This document shows, piece by piece, positions 21,483 to 30,582 of a stretch of DNA of 36,089 bases (position 1 is its first letter; the number at the start of each line of letters is the position of its first letter). The DNA comes from Flavobacteriales bacterium. GTDB lineage: Bacteria > Bacteroidota > Bacteroidia > Flavobacteriales_F > PHOS-HE28. The notes below the pieces were generated by a model. The model was not told the DNA's origin. It ran no database searches and was given only the letters and a program-made list of their open reading frames with translations. The stretch is from the NCBI GenBank assembly GCA_016787995.1, contig JAEUTB010000211.1:1-36089 (forward strand), written 5' to 3'. The position numbers were made by a program, and so were the translations under genes.

Positions 21483-23063
21483 TCACCGCACCTTCATGAT
21501 CGCTTTCACCTGCTGCTGCATGCCGTTCTGCACACGGCAGTAGTAGGCCCCAGCTGGCAGATCGGAAAGGTCCACCTGCATGCGCTGTTCACCAGGGGCC
21601 ATCTGCCCGTTGTACAACGTGCGCACCACTTGGCCATTCTCGCCGAATACCTGTATCACGGTCCGGTCACCGTTGGTGGTGAATACCATGGTCACCAGAT
21701 CGGTGAACGGGCTTGGGAAGACCTCGAGGAGCGAGGTGCCCGCCTGTTGGTTCGCTGTACGTATGTCGGTGCCCAGGCAGCCCGCCGGATCGACCAAAGC
21801 CAGGTTCTGGTAGGTATCGAGCATCACGGCATCCACATCATCCTGTGGCAGGCAGAACCAATCCTTCAGCACCGATGCGTAAACGCTGCGGAAGTCGTGT
21901 TGCATGGGCAGATTGGTCTCGTAGGTCGTGTTCGCCGGTAGATCTGGGTTCTGGCCGAGCATACCGGGGAGAACGTGCGTGCCGAAGAGGAACAAGGGCG
22001 CCGCCGTGCCATGATCGGTGCCGATGGAGGCGTTGCTCTTGATGCGCCTGCCGAACTCCGAGAAGGTCATCCCGATCACGCGATCGTCCAGGCCGAGTAG
22101 TTCAAGATCGTCCTGGAACGCATGGATGCTGTCGCTCAAACCGCGCAACAGGTTCGCATGGTTGCCGGCGACCGTGTTGCCAGCCACCACCTGCTGCGCA
22201 TGGGTATCGAAGCCATCGATCCCTACCCAATAGATGCGGGTCTTCAGCCCACCGCAGATCAACTGGGCCACGATCTTAAGGGCATTGGCCAATTCCGCAC
22301 CGGGTTCGTTCCCGGTGGGGTAGAGTGTGCTCAGGTTGCACCCCGGTTGTGCGGCGGCCTGGATCACGTCGCCGTAGAGATCGGCCTGGCGCTGCACGGT
22401 ACGCACGAAGTCGAGCTTGGAGCCCATACAATCCGGGGTAACGGCATCGGTGAACGGATTGCCTGTCAGGCTGAGCGAGTCCTCGGTGTTGTAGATGGAA
22501 GCGCCCATCGCCACACCCTGGTGCTGCAGCCCGATGCTGATCGGTGCTCCGATGCGGATCGAGAGCGGGTCGGGCATGGTGGTGTTGGGGTAGCCGTTCG
22601 GGAAGTTGGGGTACTCCGAGTGTAGATAGCGGCCCACCCAACCGCTGGCCAACAATTGATCGCTATTGGCGCCGGTCTCCCAGATGTCCGTGCTGCGGAA
22701 GTGGGAGAAATCGGGGTTCGGATACCCCACACCTTGCACGATGTTCAGCTTGCCATCTTCCCAGAGTTCGCGCATGCCACCCATGGCAGGATGCAAGCCC
22801 GTTGCGGAAAGTCCGGACAGACCGAGGACCGCACTTTCAGGGATGAGCACGTTGGCGCGCACGGTCGAGAGCACATCGTACTGATCCAATGGGATCACCG
22901 TGTTCAGTCCATCGTTACCGCCATAGAGTTGGATGATGACGAGCACGCGATCCTCAGCGCTGCGATCCAGCAACGGTTGAAGCACGGGGTTGCCGAAGCC
23001 ACGGACAGCGAATCCTCCGATGGTGGCGGCCGAGGTGGTGCGTAGGAAGGTGCGACGACGCAT
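21483..23063 (-). CDS. DUF1501 secreted protein with Tat signal and T9SS domain (copy A)
   Basis: A 526-residue DUF1501 protein (alkaline-phosphatase/sulfatase-like clan). It begins with a twin-arginine signal (MRRRTFLRTTSAATIGGFAV), contains the family motifs LVIIQLYGGNDGLNTVIPL, FDTHAQQV, GMTFSEFGRRIKSN and GTDHGTAAPLFLFG, and ends with a T9SS sorting domain (VFPSPFTDLVTM to the C-terminus). Its role is unknown, though members are always paired with DUF1800 proteins in exported complexes. It begins 12 nt after the DUF1800 stop, as a two-gene operon. It has exactly the same length as its paralog at 25760-27340. Confidence 0.93.
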   Translation of the reverse strand: MRRRTFLRTTSAATIGGFAVRGFGNPVLQPLLDRSAEDRVLVIIQLYGGNDGLNTVIPLDQYDVLSTVRANVLIPESAVLGLSGLSATGLHPAMGGMRELWEDGKLNIVQGVGYPNPDFSHFRSTDIWETGANSDQLLASGWVGRYLHSEYPNFPNGYPNTTMPDPLSIRIGAPISIGLQHQGVAMGASIYNTEDSLSLTGNPFTDAVTPDCMGSKLDFVRTVQRQADLYGDVIQAAAQPGCNLSTLYPTGNEPGAELANALKIVAQLICGGLKTRIYWVGIDGFDTHAQQVVAGNTVAGNHANLLRGLSDSIHAFQDDLELLGLDDRVIGMTFSEFGRRIKSNASIGTDHGTAAPLFLFGTHVLPGMLGQNPDLPANTTYETNLPMQHDFRSVYASVLKDWFCLPQDDVDAVMLDTYQNLALVDPAGCLGTDIRTANQQAGTSLLEVFPSPFTDLVTMVFTTNGDRTVIQVFGENGQVVRTLYNGQMAPGEQRMQVDLSDLPAGAYYCRVQNGMQQQVKAIMKVR

Positions 23064-23075
23064 GGTGGTGGTGGA

Positions 23076-24725
23076 TCAGAAGATGTGACGTTCAGCGGCC
23101 TTCTGCATGTCGCCGATAAGCCAGCGCAGGATGTCGGGCACCAACTGGGCGGTCATGTTCGTGGTGTTGGGATCGGCGATGTACGCTTCGTAGGCTTCGG
23201 TCCAATACGCATCGCTGACTTGGCCGAAGAGCAAGTACTGCTGCTTCAATTGTTGTTTCACCGATGCGGAGATCGGGTTCACGTAAAGCAGGTCCACGAG
23301 GTCCTGGATCAGCACATTCGGGTCGGCCGGGTCGCTCAGTTGCTGCGCGAAGGCCACGATGTCCACTTCGAAAGTGAGGCCCGCGCTACCTGGCTGCACG
23401 GTCATTGCCGGTGTTTCGATGCTCGCATAGACCACGGCCAACAACGAATTGTTGCGTTGCGGGTAGGTGGCGGTATCCAGCCAGAGCTCATCGTAGCTGG
23501 GGAACAGGTAGTACGCCGGCCAGCCTGCCACATTCGGCGGAGCCATCAGGTTCATGCCCGCATAGGCCGTGAGCCAGTAGTGTTCCAGGTCCACCTGATA
23601 CCGTGCTTCCACCAGACCGGGGTCCGCGGTGGGGAAGTTGAACAGGCGCAGGTCGCCCACCACAAGGTCCACGGGGTTCTTCACCATGCAACCGCGGATG
23701 GTGGTGCTGAAGAAGTGATCACTGGTGAGCAAGGCGCGCAACACGATCTCGATCTGGTCCGGTGCAGCCACGTTGTCACGGAAAAGTTGCGCCAGCGGCT
23801 CGATCACATCGGCTTCGGCTTCTTCGCTGATCTCACCGTGGACGAAGAAGCGGTACAACTCACGGCAGATGAACCGCGAACATTCCGGGTTCGCCAGGAT
23901 CATGTCCAACAAGGCGTTCAGCTCGGTCTCCCCGGCGCTCATCCCGGTCTGCCCCTGGATCACCGTGTTGTTGAAGAAGGCCGAGAATTGTTTGTTGGCG
24001 GCGGTGTGGTTCGGTGGGAAGAAGATGGTCTGCGGCAGCACGGGCGTTCCTCCGTTCTCGATCATGAAGGTCCAGCCGGTAAGCACCCTTGCCGCAGCTT
24101 GCACATCGGCTTCGGTGTATCCGCTTCCTTGCCCCAGGGTGAAGAGCTCGAACAATTCCCGCGCGTAGTTCTCGTCCGGTGCCGCAGCGATGTTCAAGTA
24201 GCCGTTCAGGTAGTAGAGCATGGCAGGCTCCACCGTAACGTCATGGATCAGCTGCTTGAAGTTCCCCTTGCATCGTGTACGTAGCAATTGGTTCATGCGG
24301 TACTGCATCTCCGACTGGTACACGATGGAGACCTGTGTGGGCATATGGTTGTGCCAGAACAGGGTGAGCTTTTCGCGCAGGTTCCGTTGCTGCCCGGTCA
24401 TTTGCCCCATCCACCATGCCGCGAAACTCCGGATGCGCACCTCGATGATATCGGTGTCGTTCAGCGGCGTGATCGGTGTATCCACCCACGTACTGCCGAA
24501 AGGCACAGCCGGGTCGATGCCGTTCGGATCGCCGTTCTCATCCGTGTAGGCCCGTAAGGGTGGGGTGGTGTCGTTGGTGAACGTGAGCAGTTCATCCACC
24601 ACGTCCGCCAGGGACATACCCTCGAAGTGGGAGCGGTCGGCCACGGTGCAGCCGAACAACGTACGCCGCAGCAGGTGCTGGAGCTCCGGCCTGCCGAAGG
24701 GGCCGGTGTAAGGGGTGATGGGCAT
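23076..24725 (-). CDS. DUF1800 family protein (copy A)
   Basis: A 549-residue DUF1800 protein: LQHLLRRTLFGCTVADRSHF near the start, LTLFWHNHMPTQ, DENYARELFELFTLGQGSGYTE (in part), ARVLTGWTF, FICRELYRFFVHGEI and NVAGWPAYYLFPSYDE. No clear signal peptide, as is usual for these T9SS-lineage members. It is the first gene of a pair with DUF1501, and homologous along its length to the protein at 27352-29010. Biochemical function is unknown. Confidence 0.93.
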   Translation of the reverse strand: MPITPYTGPFGRPELQHLLRRTLFGCTVADRSHFEGMSLADVVDELLTFTNDTTPPLRAYTDENGDPNGIDPAVPFGSTWVDTPITPLNDTDIIEVRIRSFAAWWMGQMTGQQRNLREKLTLFWHNHMPTQVSIVYQSEMQYRMNQLLRTRCKGNFKQLIHDVTVEPAMLYYLNGYLNIAAAPDENYARELFELFTLGQGSGYTEADVQAAARVLTGWTFMIENGGTPVLPQTIFFPPNHTAANKQFSAFFNNTVIQGQTGMSAGETELNALLDMILANPECSRFICRELYRFFVHGEISEEAEADVIEPLAQLFRDNVAAPDQIEIVLRALLTSDHFFSTTIRGCMVKNPVDLVVGDLRLFNFPTADPGLVEARYQVDLEHYWLTAYAGMNLMAPPNVAGWPAYYLFPSYDELWLDTATYPQRNNSLLAVVYASIETPAMTVQPGSAGLTFEVDIVAFAQQLSDPADPNVLIQDLVDLLYVNPISASVKQQLKQQYLLFGQVSDAYWTEAYEAYIADPNTTNMTAQLVPDILRWLIGDMQKAAERHIF

Positions 24726-24897
24726 GGTGGTGTAGTGGTTCCGAAAACTAGTGTCGCTCTGAGGCGTTTACGTGGGTAGACCCCTGAAAAGATCAACAGT
24801 TCGACGGTTAGACGTTCGAACGTGGTCGAAGTCGAATTCATTGCCCACGAATATTCCGGTCTGCATTCCCGATATTCGATCGACCGATCACCTGGCC

Positions 24898-25755
24898 ATG
24901 CACGACATCCACCGCCCCGATGCGCAAGGATTCATTCCTGGCGTCTATAACTATTGCGACCGGCGCTGCGAGCGGTGCCGCTTCATCATGCAGTGCCGCG
25001 TGGGCCGGGTGGAGGCCGATGATGCGGAATACGAAAGCGAGGGTGGCCCTCCGGGCGTGCCTTCCACGTACGCGGACCGGTTAGGGAACATGATGCGCGA
25101 AGTTGCCGGCCGCTCCAGCACAGAAGCTGAAGAGGAGGACGATGATACCCCGGGTTTCGGGCTCACCGTGGAGGAGATCAACGCGATGTCGCAGCTGGAT
25201 GCCGATGAGGAGGCGGAATATGAACAGCAGCGGAAGGCGGTGGATCGGGCGGTGAAGGAGCACCCTTTGAGCGGGCTCGGCTCCACCTACCTGAAGCGTT
25301 CCATGCTGTGGACCAAGACCCGCCAGGAGAAGCTCAAGGCCATGGGCATCGATCTGAGCAAGCGTGTGGATATGGCCGCCCGGCCGCTAGACCCGGAGAA
25401 GCAGATCCTGCGCGAGGCGGTTGATGAGATCCTCTGGTTCCAGGTCATGCTCACCACCAAGATCCGGCGTGCTGTTCAAGGCAAGATCGAGGATACGGAC
25501 CTCGACGAAGCCCTGGGTATTTCGCCGGTCATGAGCGACTGGAACGGCACGGCCAAACTCTGCCTCCACATCGTTGAACGCTGTACGGATGCATGGTCCA
25601 CCGTGGCGGAATTGATGCCGGACGAAGCCGTGGAGGTGGGTCCCATACAGGAACTACTCCTGCACATCAGAACCGGATTGGATCGCGCGTTCCCCGATGC
25701 GCACAAGTTCATCCGCGCCGGTTGGGACGCTCACATGGGTAACCCCGAGCACTGA
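24898..25755 (+). CDS. Cys-cluster protein of unknown function between the two DUF1800/DUF1501 pairs
   Basis: A 285-residue protein starting at ATG 24898; a longer frame to 24772 looks non-coding. Near the N-terminus it has a CX3CX2CX5C cluster (YCDRRCERCRFIMQC) that may bind zinc or an iron-sulfur cluster. An acidic stretch (STEAEEEDDDTPGFG) follows, and the remainder is mainly helical (ILREAVDEILWFQVMLTTKI). I do not recognise the family. It is transcribed opposite to the flanking gene pairs, ending 4 bases before the stop of the second DUF1501 gene, so the two are convergent. Confidence 0.75.
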   Translation: MHDIHRPDAQGFIPGVYNYCDRRCERCRFIMQCRVGRVEADDAEYESEGGPPGVPSTYADRLGNMMREVAGRSSTEAEEEDDDTPGFGLTVEEINAMSQLDADEEAEYEQQRKAVDRAVKEHPLSGLGSTYLKRSMLWTKTRQEKLKAMGIDLSKRVDMAARPLDPEKQILREAVDEILWFQVMLTTKIRRAVQGKIEDTDLDEALGISPVMSDWNGTAKLCLHIVERCTDAWSTVAELMPDEAVEVGPIQELLLHIRTGLDRAFPDAHKFIRAGWDAHMGNPEH

Positions 25756-25759
25756 TCGA

Positions 25760-27340
25760 TCAGCGTACCTTCAACAGGTTGCGCACCTGTTGGTTGGTGC
25801 CGTTCTGCAGGCGGGCGTAGTACACACCGGTGTTCATGTCGCCAAGGTCCAGATCGGCTTTATAGGTGCCGGCCGCCATCACCTTGTTGAAGACCGTTTG
25901 CACCAGCTGTCCTTGTTCGTTGAAGACCTGTAGCATGGTGGGGCCGCCCAGCGTGGTGTACTCCAAGGTGGTGCGTTCAACGAACGGGTTCGGGTAGGCG
26001 CTCAGCAGTTCGATGCCCGCCTGTTGATTGGCCTCGCGGATATCGGTGCTGATACACCCTGCACCGTTGATGACGTTGAGCGGTTGATAGGTCTGCAACA
26101 GCACACTGTCGATGTCGCTTTGGTGCAGGCAGAACCAGTCGCGTAGCACGCTCGCGTACACACTGCGGAAATCGTACTGCATGGCCAGGTTGGTGGCCGA
26201 TGTGGTGTTCGAGGGGATCACCGGGTTGGTGCCGAGCATGCCGGGGAGCACGTTGGAACCGAACAGGAACATGGGCTGCGCACTGCCGTGGTCGGTACCG
26301 TACGATGCGTTGCTCGTGATGCGGCGGCCGAATTCGCTGAAGGTCATTCCCATCACCCGATCCTCGATGCCCATGAGCTGCAGGTCGTGCTGGAAGGCGC
26401 GGATGTTGTCGCTCACCGCACGCAGGAGGTTGGCGTGCGTACCGGTGGCATGGTTGCCCGGATCCACTTGCGAGGCGTGCGTGTCGAAACCGCCGATGCT
26501 CACCCAGTAGATCTTCGTCTTCAGTCCGCCACAGATCAACTGCGAAACGACTTTGAGCGCTGCGGCCAGACGGTTCGCTTCGGTGCTGAAGGTGGGGTAG
26601 AGGTTGCTATGCGTGCAGCTGGCGCTGGCGGCGGCTTCGATCACGTTCCCGTAAAGATCAGTCTGGCGCTGCACCGTCCGTATCGCTCGCAGCTTGTCGC
26701 CTTTGCAGTCCGCGGTTGGGGCATCCACGTAGATGTTGCCGGTGAGGTTCAGCGGGTCGTTCGTGTTATTGATGCTGATCCCCATGTTCACCCCCATGTT
26801 CTGGAGGCCCGCGCCAACACCACCGCTCACACGGATCGCCAGCGGGTGAGGCACGTCAACGTTCGGATAGCCCACCGGATAGTTCGGGTACTCGAAATTG
26901 AGGTAGCGTCCCAGCCAGCCCGATTGCAGGATCTGGTCGCTACTGGCGCCTGTCTCGTAGATGTCCGTGGCGCGGAAGTGGCTGAAGTTGGGCTCCGGAT
27001 AGCTCACTCCTTGCACGATGGCGAGTTTGCCCTCGTTCCACAATGTCTGCATGCCGGTCATGGCCGGATGGAAGCCCGTTCCGGTAAGGCCGCTCAAGGG
27101 CAATACCTGGTTCTGCGGGATCAGTACTTGTGATCGAAGGCTGCTCAGCTGGCTGTACGCGCTGGTAGGGATCACCGTGTTCAAGCCATCGTTACCGCCG
27201 AAGAGCTGCAGGATCACCAATACACGGTCTTCCGCTACGCTGCGGTTCAACGCGCTCAACAGGGGGCTGCCCAGGCCACGCACGGCCATTCCACCGATGG
27301 TGACCGTTCCAGCCGAGCGAAGGAAGTTTCTTCTGTTCAT
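25760..27340 (-). CDS. DUF1501 secreted protein with Tat signal and T9SS domain (copy B)
   Basis: A 526-residue paralog of the protein at 21483-23063. Start ATG 27340 gives the twin-arginine signal MNRRNFLRSAGTVTIGGMAV; a longer frame to 27481 overlaps the upstream gene and is rejected. Motifs: LVILQLFGGNDGLNTVIP, FDTHASQV, GMTFSEFGRRITSN, GTDHGSAQPMFLFG, and a T9SS sorting domain from SAYPNPFVERTTL. It starts 11 nt after the DUF1800 stop. The pair is a tandem duplication of the A pair. Confidence 0.93.
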   Translation of the reverse strand: MNRRNFLRSAGTVTIGGMAVRGLGSPLLSALNRSVAEDRVLVILQLFGGNDGLNTVIPTSAYSQLSSLRSQVLIPQNQVLPLSGLTGTGFHPAMTGMQTLWNEGKLAIVQGVSYPEPNFSHFRATDIYETGASSDQILQSGWLGRYLNFEYPNYPVGYPNVDVPHPLAIRVSGGVGAGLQNMGVNMGISINNTNDPLNLTGNIYVDAPTADCKGDKLRAIRTVQRQTDLYGNVIEAAASASCTHSNLYPTFSTEANRLAAALKVVSQLICGGLKTKIYWVSIGGFDTHASQVDPGNHATGTHANLLRAVSDNIRAFQHDLQLMGIEDRVMGMTFSEFGRRITSNASYGTDHGSAQPMFLFGSNVLPGMLGTNPVIPSNTTSATNLAMQYDFRSVYASVLRDWFCLHQSDIDSVLLQTYQPLNVINGAGCISTDIREANQQAGIELLSAYPNPFVERTTLEYTTLGGPTMLQVFNEQGQLVQTVFNKVMAAGTYKADLDLGDMNTGVYYARLQNGTNQQVRNLLKVR

Positions 27341-27351
27341 GGTGGTTCGGA

Positions 27352-29010
27352 TCAGAACATCTGGGTTTCGGCAGCTTTGGCCATGTCGAGCATCAAGAAG
27401 TTGATGAGGTTGGGCACCATCATCGCTGTAGGATCGGTAGTGGCGGGGTTGGCCACATAGAGGTCGTAGGGCTCCGTCCAATAGACATCGCTTTGCTGGC
27501 CGAGGAGCAAGCGTTGGGTCTTCAGCGTGTCTTTGATGCCCTGCGAGATCGGTATCGAGTAGAGAAGATCCGCGCAGCCGTCGATCACGTTGTCCGGATC
27601 GCTCGGGTCGTTGAATTCACCAACGATACCGACGTAGTTCGGTTTGATCGACACGTTGCGGCTGGTGACCTGGTAGAAGTCCGTGCCGGTGTTGAAGCCT
27701 TGGCCGATCAGGCCCTGCACGGCGAAGTTGCGCGCGGCGTAGGAGGCGCTGTCCACCCAGATCTCATCGAACAAGGGGCTTTGGTGATAAGCAGGCCAGC
27801 CAGCCACATTCGGTGGATCGAAGAGGTTCTGGTCGCAGTTCACGCAGATGTAGTAGATGTCCAGGAACATCCGGTAGCGCGCTTCAAGCTGCGTGTTGTC
27901 GTTCGGGAAGGTGAATTTCAGTTTCCGCACCATGCCGATGATCAGATCGGCCGGGCTCATCATCATGCACGCGCGGTTGTCGGCATTGAAGAAGTGCGCA
28001 CTGGTGAGCAGCGCACGCATCACGATCTCCAATTGGTCCGGTGCACCCAAATTGGCGCGGAATAGCTCGGCCAGGGGTACGATCAACTCGGCTTCTGCTT
28101 CGGGTGTGATCTCGCCGTGTACGAAGAAGCGGTACAACTGGCGGCACAGGAAGAGGGAGCATTCTTCCTTCGCGAAGATCATGTCGAGCAGAGCGTTCAG
28201 TTCGATCTGGCCAGCATTGGCTCCGCTTTGCCCTTGGATCACGGTGTTGTTGAAGAATGCGCTGAACTGCTTGTTGCCCGTGGTGTGGTTCGCGGGGTTG
28301 AACAGCGTTTCCGGCATGATGGGTGTGGCACCATCGTACTCGCGGAAACTCCATCCGGTGAGCACACGAGCGGCGGCCTGCACATCCTGTTCGGTGTACC
28401 CGCTGGATTCGCCAAGGGTGTACAGTTCCATCAGCTCGCGCGCATAATTCTCGTCGGGTGCGGTCGCCATGTTCTGATCACCGTTGAGGTACTCCAACAT
28501 GCACGGATCGATGGAGATGTCGTACATCATCTGCCTGAAGTTGCCCAGGCTATGGGTGCGGAGCAGACGATCGTAGTTCCACCAGAGCAATCCGTTGAAC
28601 ACCACGCCCACTTGAATGGCGAGGTGGTTGTACCAGAACAGCCGCATCTTCTCGTGGATGGTGGGCTGTTGGTGGATCATTTCACCCACGGTCCAGGAGA
28701 AGTAGCTGTACATACGGCCCACGTTGGCGTTCACCGCAGCCACCACGTTCGGGGTATTCACCCAGGTCTGCCCGAAAGGCACAGCGGGGTCCATGGCGTT
28801 CGGGTCGCGGTTACCCCCGTTCAGGGCCCAGTAGTTCTTCAGTGGCACCGAAGTGGGCAAGCTGGTGGTCAGCAAGGCATCCACCACCTGGTTCAGGCTT
28901 TGGCCATTGAAGTGGGCCAGGTCGGCATTCGTGGCGCCGAACATGGAGCGGCGCAGGAGGTGTTTCAGTTCCTCTCTGCCGAAGGTGCCGGTGTAGGGAG
29001 TTACAGGCAT
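27352..29010 (-). CDS. DUF1800 family protein (copy B)
   Basis: A 552-residue DUF1800 protein: LKHLLRRSMFGATNADLAHF, MRLFWYNHLAIQVGVV, NYARELMELYTLGESSGYTE, RVLTGWSFREYDG, FLCRQLYRFFVHGEITPEAE, PPNVAGWPAYHQSP. Both copies begin MPxTPYTGxFGRxEL and end with AEx(H/Q)xF, showing they are paralogs along their full length. First gene of the B pair; the 276 bases upstream, shared with the divergent exonuclease gene, show nothing else I can name. Confidence 0.93.
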   Translation of the reverse strand: MPVTPYTGTFGREELKHLLRRSMFGATNADLAHFNGQSLNQVVDALLTTSLPTSVPLKNYWALNGGNRDPNAMDPAVPFGQTWVNTPNVVAAVNANVGRMYSYFSWTVGEMIHQQPTIHEKMRLFWYNHLAIQVGVVFNGLLWWNYDRLLRTHSLGNFRQMMYDISIDPCMLEYLNGDQNMATAPDENYARELMELYTLGESSGYTEQDVQAAARVLTGWSFREYDGATPIMPETLFNPANHTTGNKQFSAFFNNTVIQGQSGANAGQIELNALLDMIFAKEECSLFLCRQLYRFFVHGEITPEAEAELIVPLAELFRANLGAPDQLEIVMRALLTSAHFFNADNRACMMMSPADLIIGMVRKLKFTFPNDNTQLEARYRMFLDIYYICVNCDQNLFDPPNVAGWPAYHQSPLFDEIWVDSASYAARNFAVQGLIGQGFNTGTDFYQVTSRNVSIKPNYVGIVGEFNDPSDPDNVIDGCADLLYSIPISQGIKDTLKTQRLLLGQQSDVYWTEPYDLYVANPATTDPTAMMVPNLINFLMLDMAKAAETQMF

Positions 29011-29286
29011 GGCGGTCTACGAAAAGGGGTGAAGGACCTCCTTGACGGGTGCAAAGAAGGAGGCTAGTGCCTTCGCTGTCAGCCGAATTTTGCCGGGTGT
29101 GCGTTCGTCGCTGCTGAACGCGGTTTTCGGCCCGATGAACGGGTCCGATGCAAGTCCGTGGTCCTCAGGGGATATGAACATTGGTCCGTTCATTCGTGCT
29201 CCAGTGCTGAAAAGTCGGCTGAAGTGAAGTGTGCCGTTGTACGAAGAGGTTTGGAGTAGGTTCGCGGTCGGTCCAAAGCACCGCTC

Positions 29287-30048
29287 ATGAAACTGATCTC
29301 ATTCAACGTGAACGGCATCCGTGCCAGTGTGAAGAAAGGCTTGCACGAGAACCTCCGCAGCATGAACGCGGATATCGTATGCTTCCAGGAGACCAAGGCT
29401 ACGCCCGAACAGGTGGCCGAGGCGTTGGATGGGGCAGGGGACTATCACGTGAACGCTTACGGCGCGCTCAAGGCCGGATACAGCGGAACCGCCATCGCGA
29501 GCAAGGAAAAGCCAACGAAAGTGGACTTCGGTATCGGTATGGCCGGGCACGATGACGAGGGTCGCGTGGTCACCTGTACGTTCAAGGATGTGGTGGTGGT
29601 CTGTGTCTACACTCCCAATAGCGGCGAAGGCATGAAACGCTTGGACTATCGCGGCGAATGGGATGAAGCCTTCCGCACCTACGTGAACAAGTTGGCCAAA
29701 GGGAAGTTACCCGTGATCATCACCGGTGATCTTAATGTGGCACACCAACCCATCGACCTGGCACGGCCCAAAGACAATTACAACAAGACGAGCGGCTACA
29801 CGCAGAAGGAGATCGATGGACTGAGTGCCCTGATCGATACCGGCTGGGTGGATACGTTCCGGCACATGCACCCGGATCTGGTGAAGTACAGCTGGTGGAG
29901 CCAGCGTTTCGGCGCACGTGCAAAGAACGTGGGTTGGCGCATCGATTATGTGTTGGTGAGCAAAGGCTTCGAGAAGAAGGTGAAGGATGCGTTCATCTTG
30001 AACGATGTAATGGGTAGCGACCATTGCCCCGTGGGGATCGAGTGGTAG
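29287..30048 (+). CDS. xth: Exodeoxyribonuclease III / AP endonuclease
   Basis: A 253-residue enzyme of the exonuclease-endonuclease-phosphatase fold. Motifs: MKLISFNVNGIRASVKKG, CFQETKATPEQV (metal Glu), CVYTPNSGEGMKRLDYR, ITGDLNVAH (catalytic Asp/Asn), GWRIDYVLVS and SDHCPVGIE (catalytic Asp-His). It cleaves 5' of abasic sites and degrades duplex DNA 3'-5' in base excision repair. Full length for the family. The SRAP protein elsewhere in the window also deals with abasic sites, but the genes are not linked. Confidence 0.97.
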   Translation: MKLISFNVNGIRASVKKGLHENLRSMNADIVCFQETKATPEQVAEALDGAGDYHVNAYGALKAGYSGTAIASKEKPTKVDFGIGMAGHDDEGRVVTCTFKDVVVVCVYTPNSGEGMKRLDYRGEWDEAFRTYVNKLAKGKLPVIITGDLNVAHQPIDLARPKDNYNKTSGYTQKEIDGLSALIDTGWVDTFRHMHPDLVKYSWWSQRFGARAKNVGWRIDYVLVSKGFEKKVKDAFILNDVMGSDHCPVGIEW

Positions 30049-30052
30049 TTGT

Positions 30053-30096
30053 CACTCCGAGTCTGTCTGTCGGCAGGCAGGCCTGACCCGGAGTCG
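30053..30096. repeat. Nested palindrome containing a diverged CCTGCC...GGCAGG copy
   Basis: Outer arms ACTCCGAGTC and GACCCGGAGT (9 of 10 pairs) enclose TCTGTCTGTCGGCAGGCAGG (30062-30081), which matches the tRNA palindrome at 17 of 20 positions. It lies directly after the xth stop and may work as its terminator. Confidence 0.75.
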
Positions 30097-30132
30097 CGAA
30101 AATGCTCTGCCACTCCCTTATCAACACTTTCC

Positions 30133-30543
30133 ATGAAGAACCTCCTGAAACTCGAAGAGCTGGCGCAGTTCCTGCTCTGTCTTGGACTGTTGGTCGCTGG
30201 TGGCTCACCCTGGTGGATCTATGTATTGCTAGCGCTAGGGCCTGACGTCGGAATGTTAGGCTATTTGGTGGGTTCGCGTACCGGTGCGATCACGTACAAC
30301 GCATTCCACCACAAAGCCGTTGCGCTAGTGGTGGTCGTGATCGGTCTTGGCGTGCTCTTCGGACAGAACCTGTGGAGCGATACGGCTACGGAGAATGTCA
30401 ATATCCTGGCGGTCGGTATCATCCTTTACGGACACGCCAGCATGGACCGCATCTTCGGCTACGGCCTCAAGTTCGGCGACAGTTTCCACCACACACACCT
30501 AGGTTGGATCGGTAAACGCAAGGGGCAGGAGCAGGTGCAGTAA
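30133..30543 (+). CDS. DUF4260 family membrane protein
   Basis: A 136-residue protein with about four membrane segments and the family pattern KLEELAQFLL, PDVGMLGYLVGSRTGAITYN, YGHASMDRIFGYGLKFGDSF and HTHLGWIGK. The conserved His, Asp and Arg residues suggest a catalytic or metal-binding site but the function is not known. Start ATG 30133 is used; the frame upstream runs through the repeat and is not coding. Confidence 0.88.
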   Translation: MKNLLKLEELAQFLLCLGLLVAGGSPWWIYVLLALGPDVGMLGYLVGSRTGAITYNAFHHKAVALVVVVIGLGVLFGQNLWSDTATENVNILAVGIILYGHASMDRIFGYGLKFGDSFHHTHLGWIGKRKGQEQVQ

Positions 30544-30582
30544 GCACGGCCCCAGCTCCCGCCCCTGCCCCGGCTCCTGACC

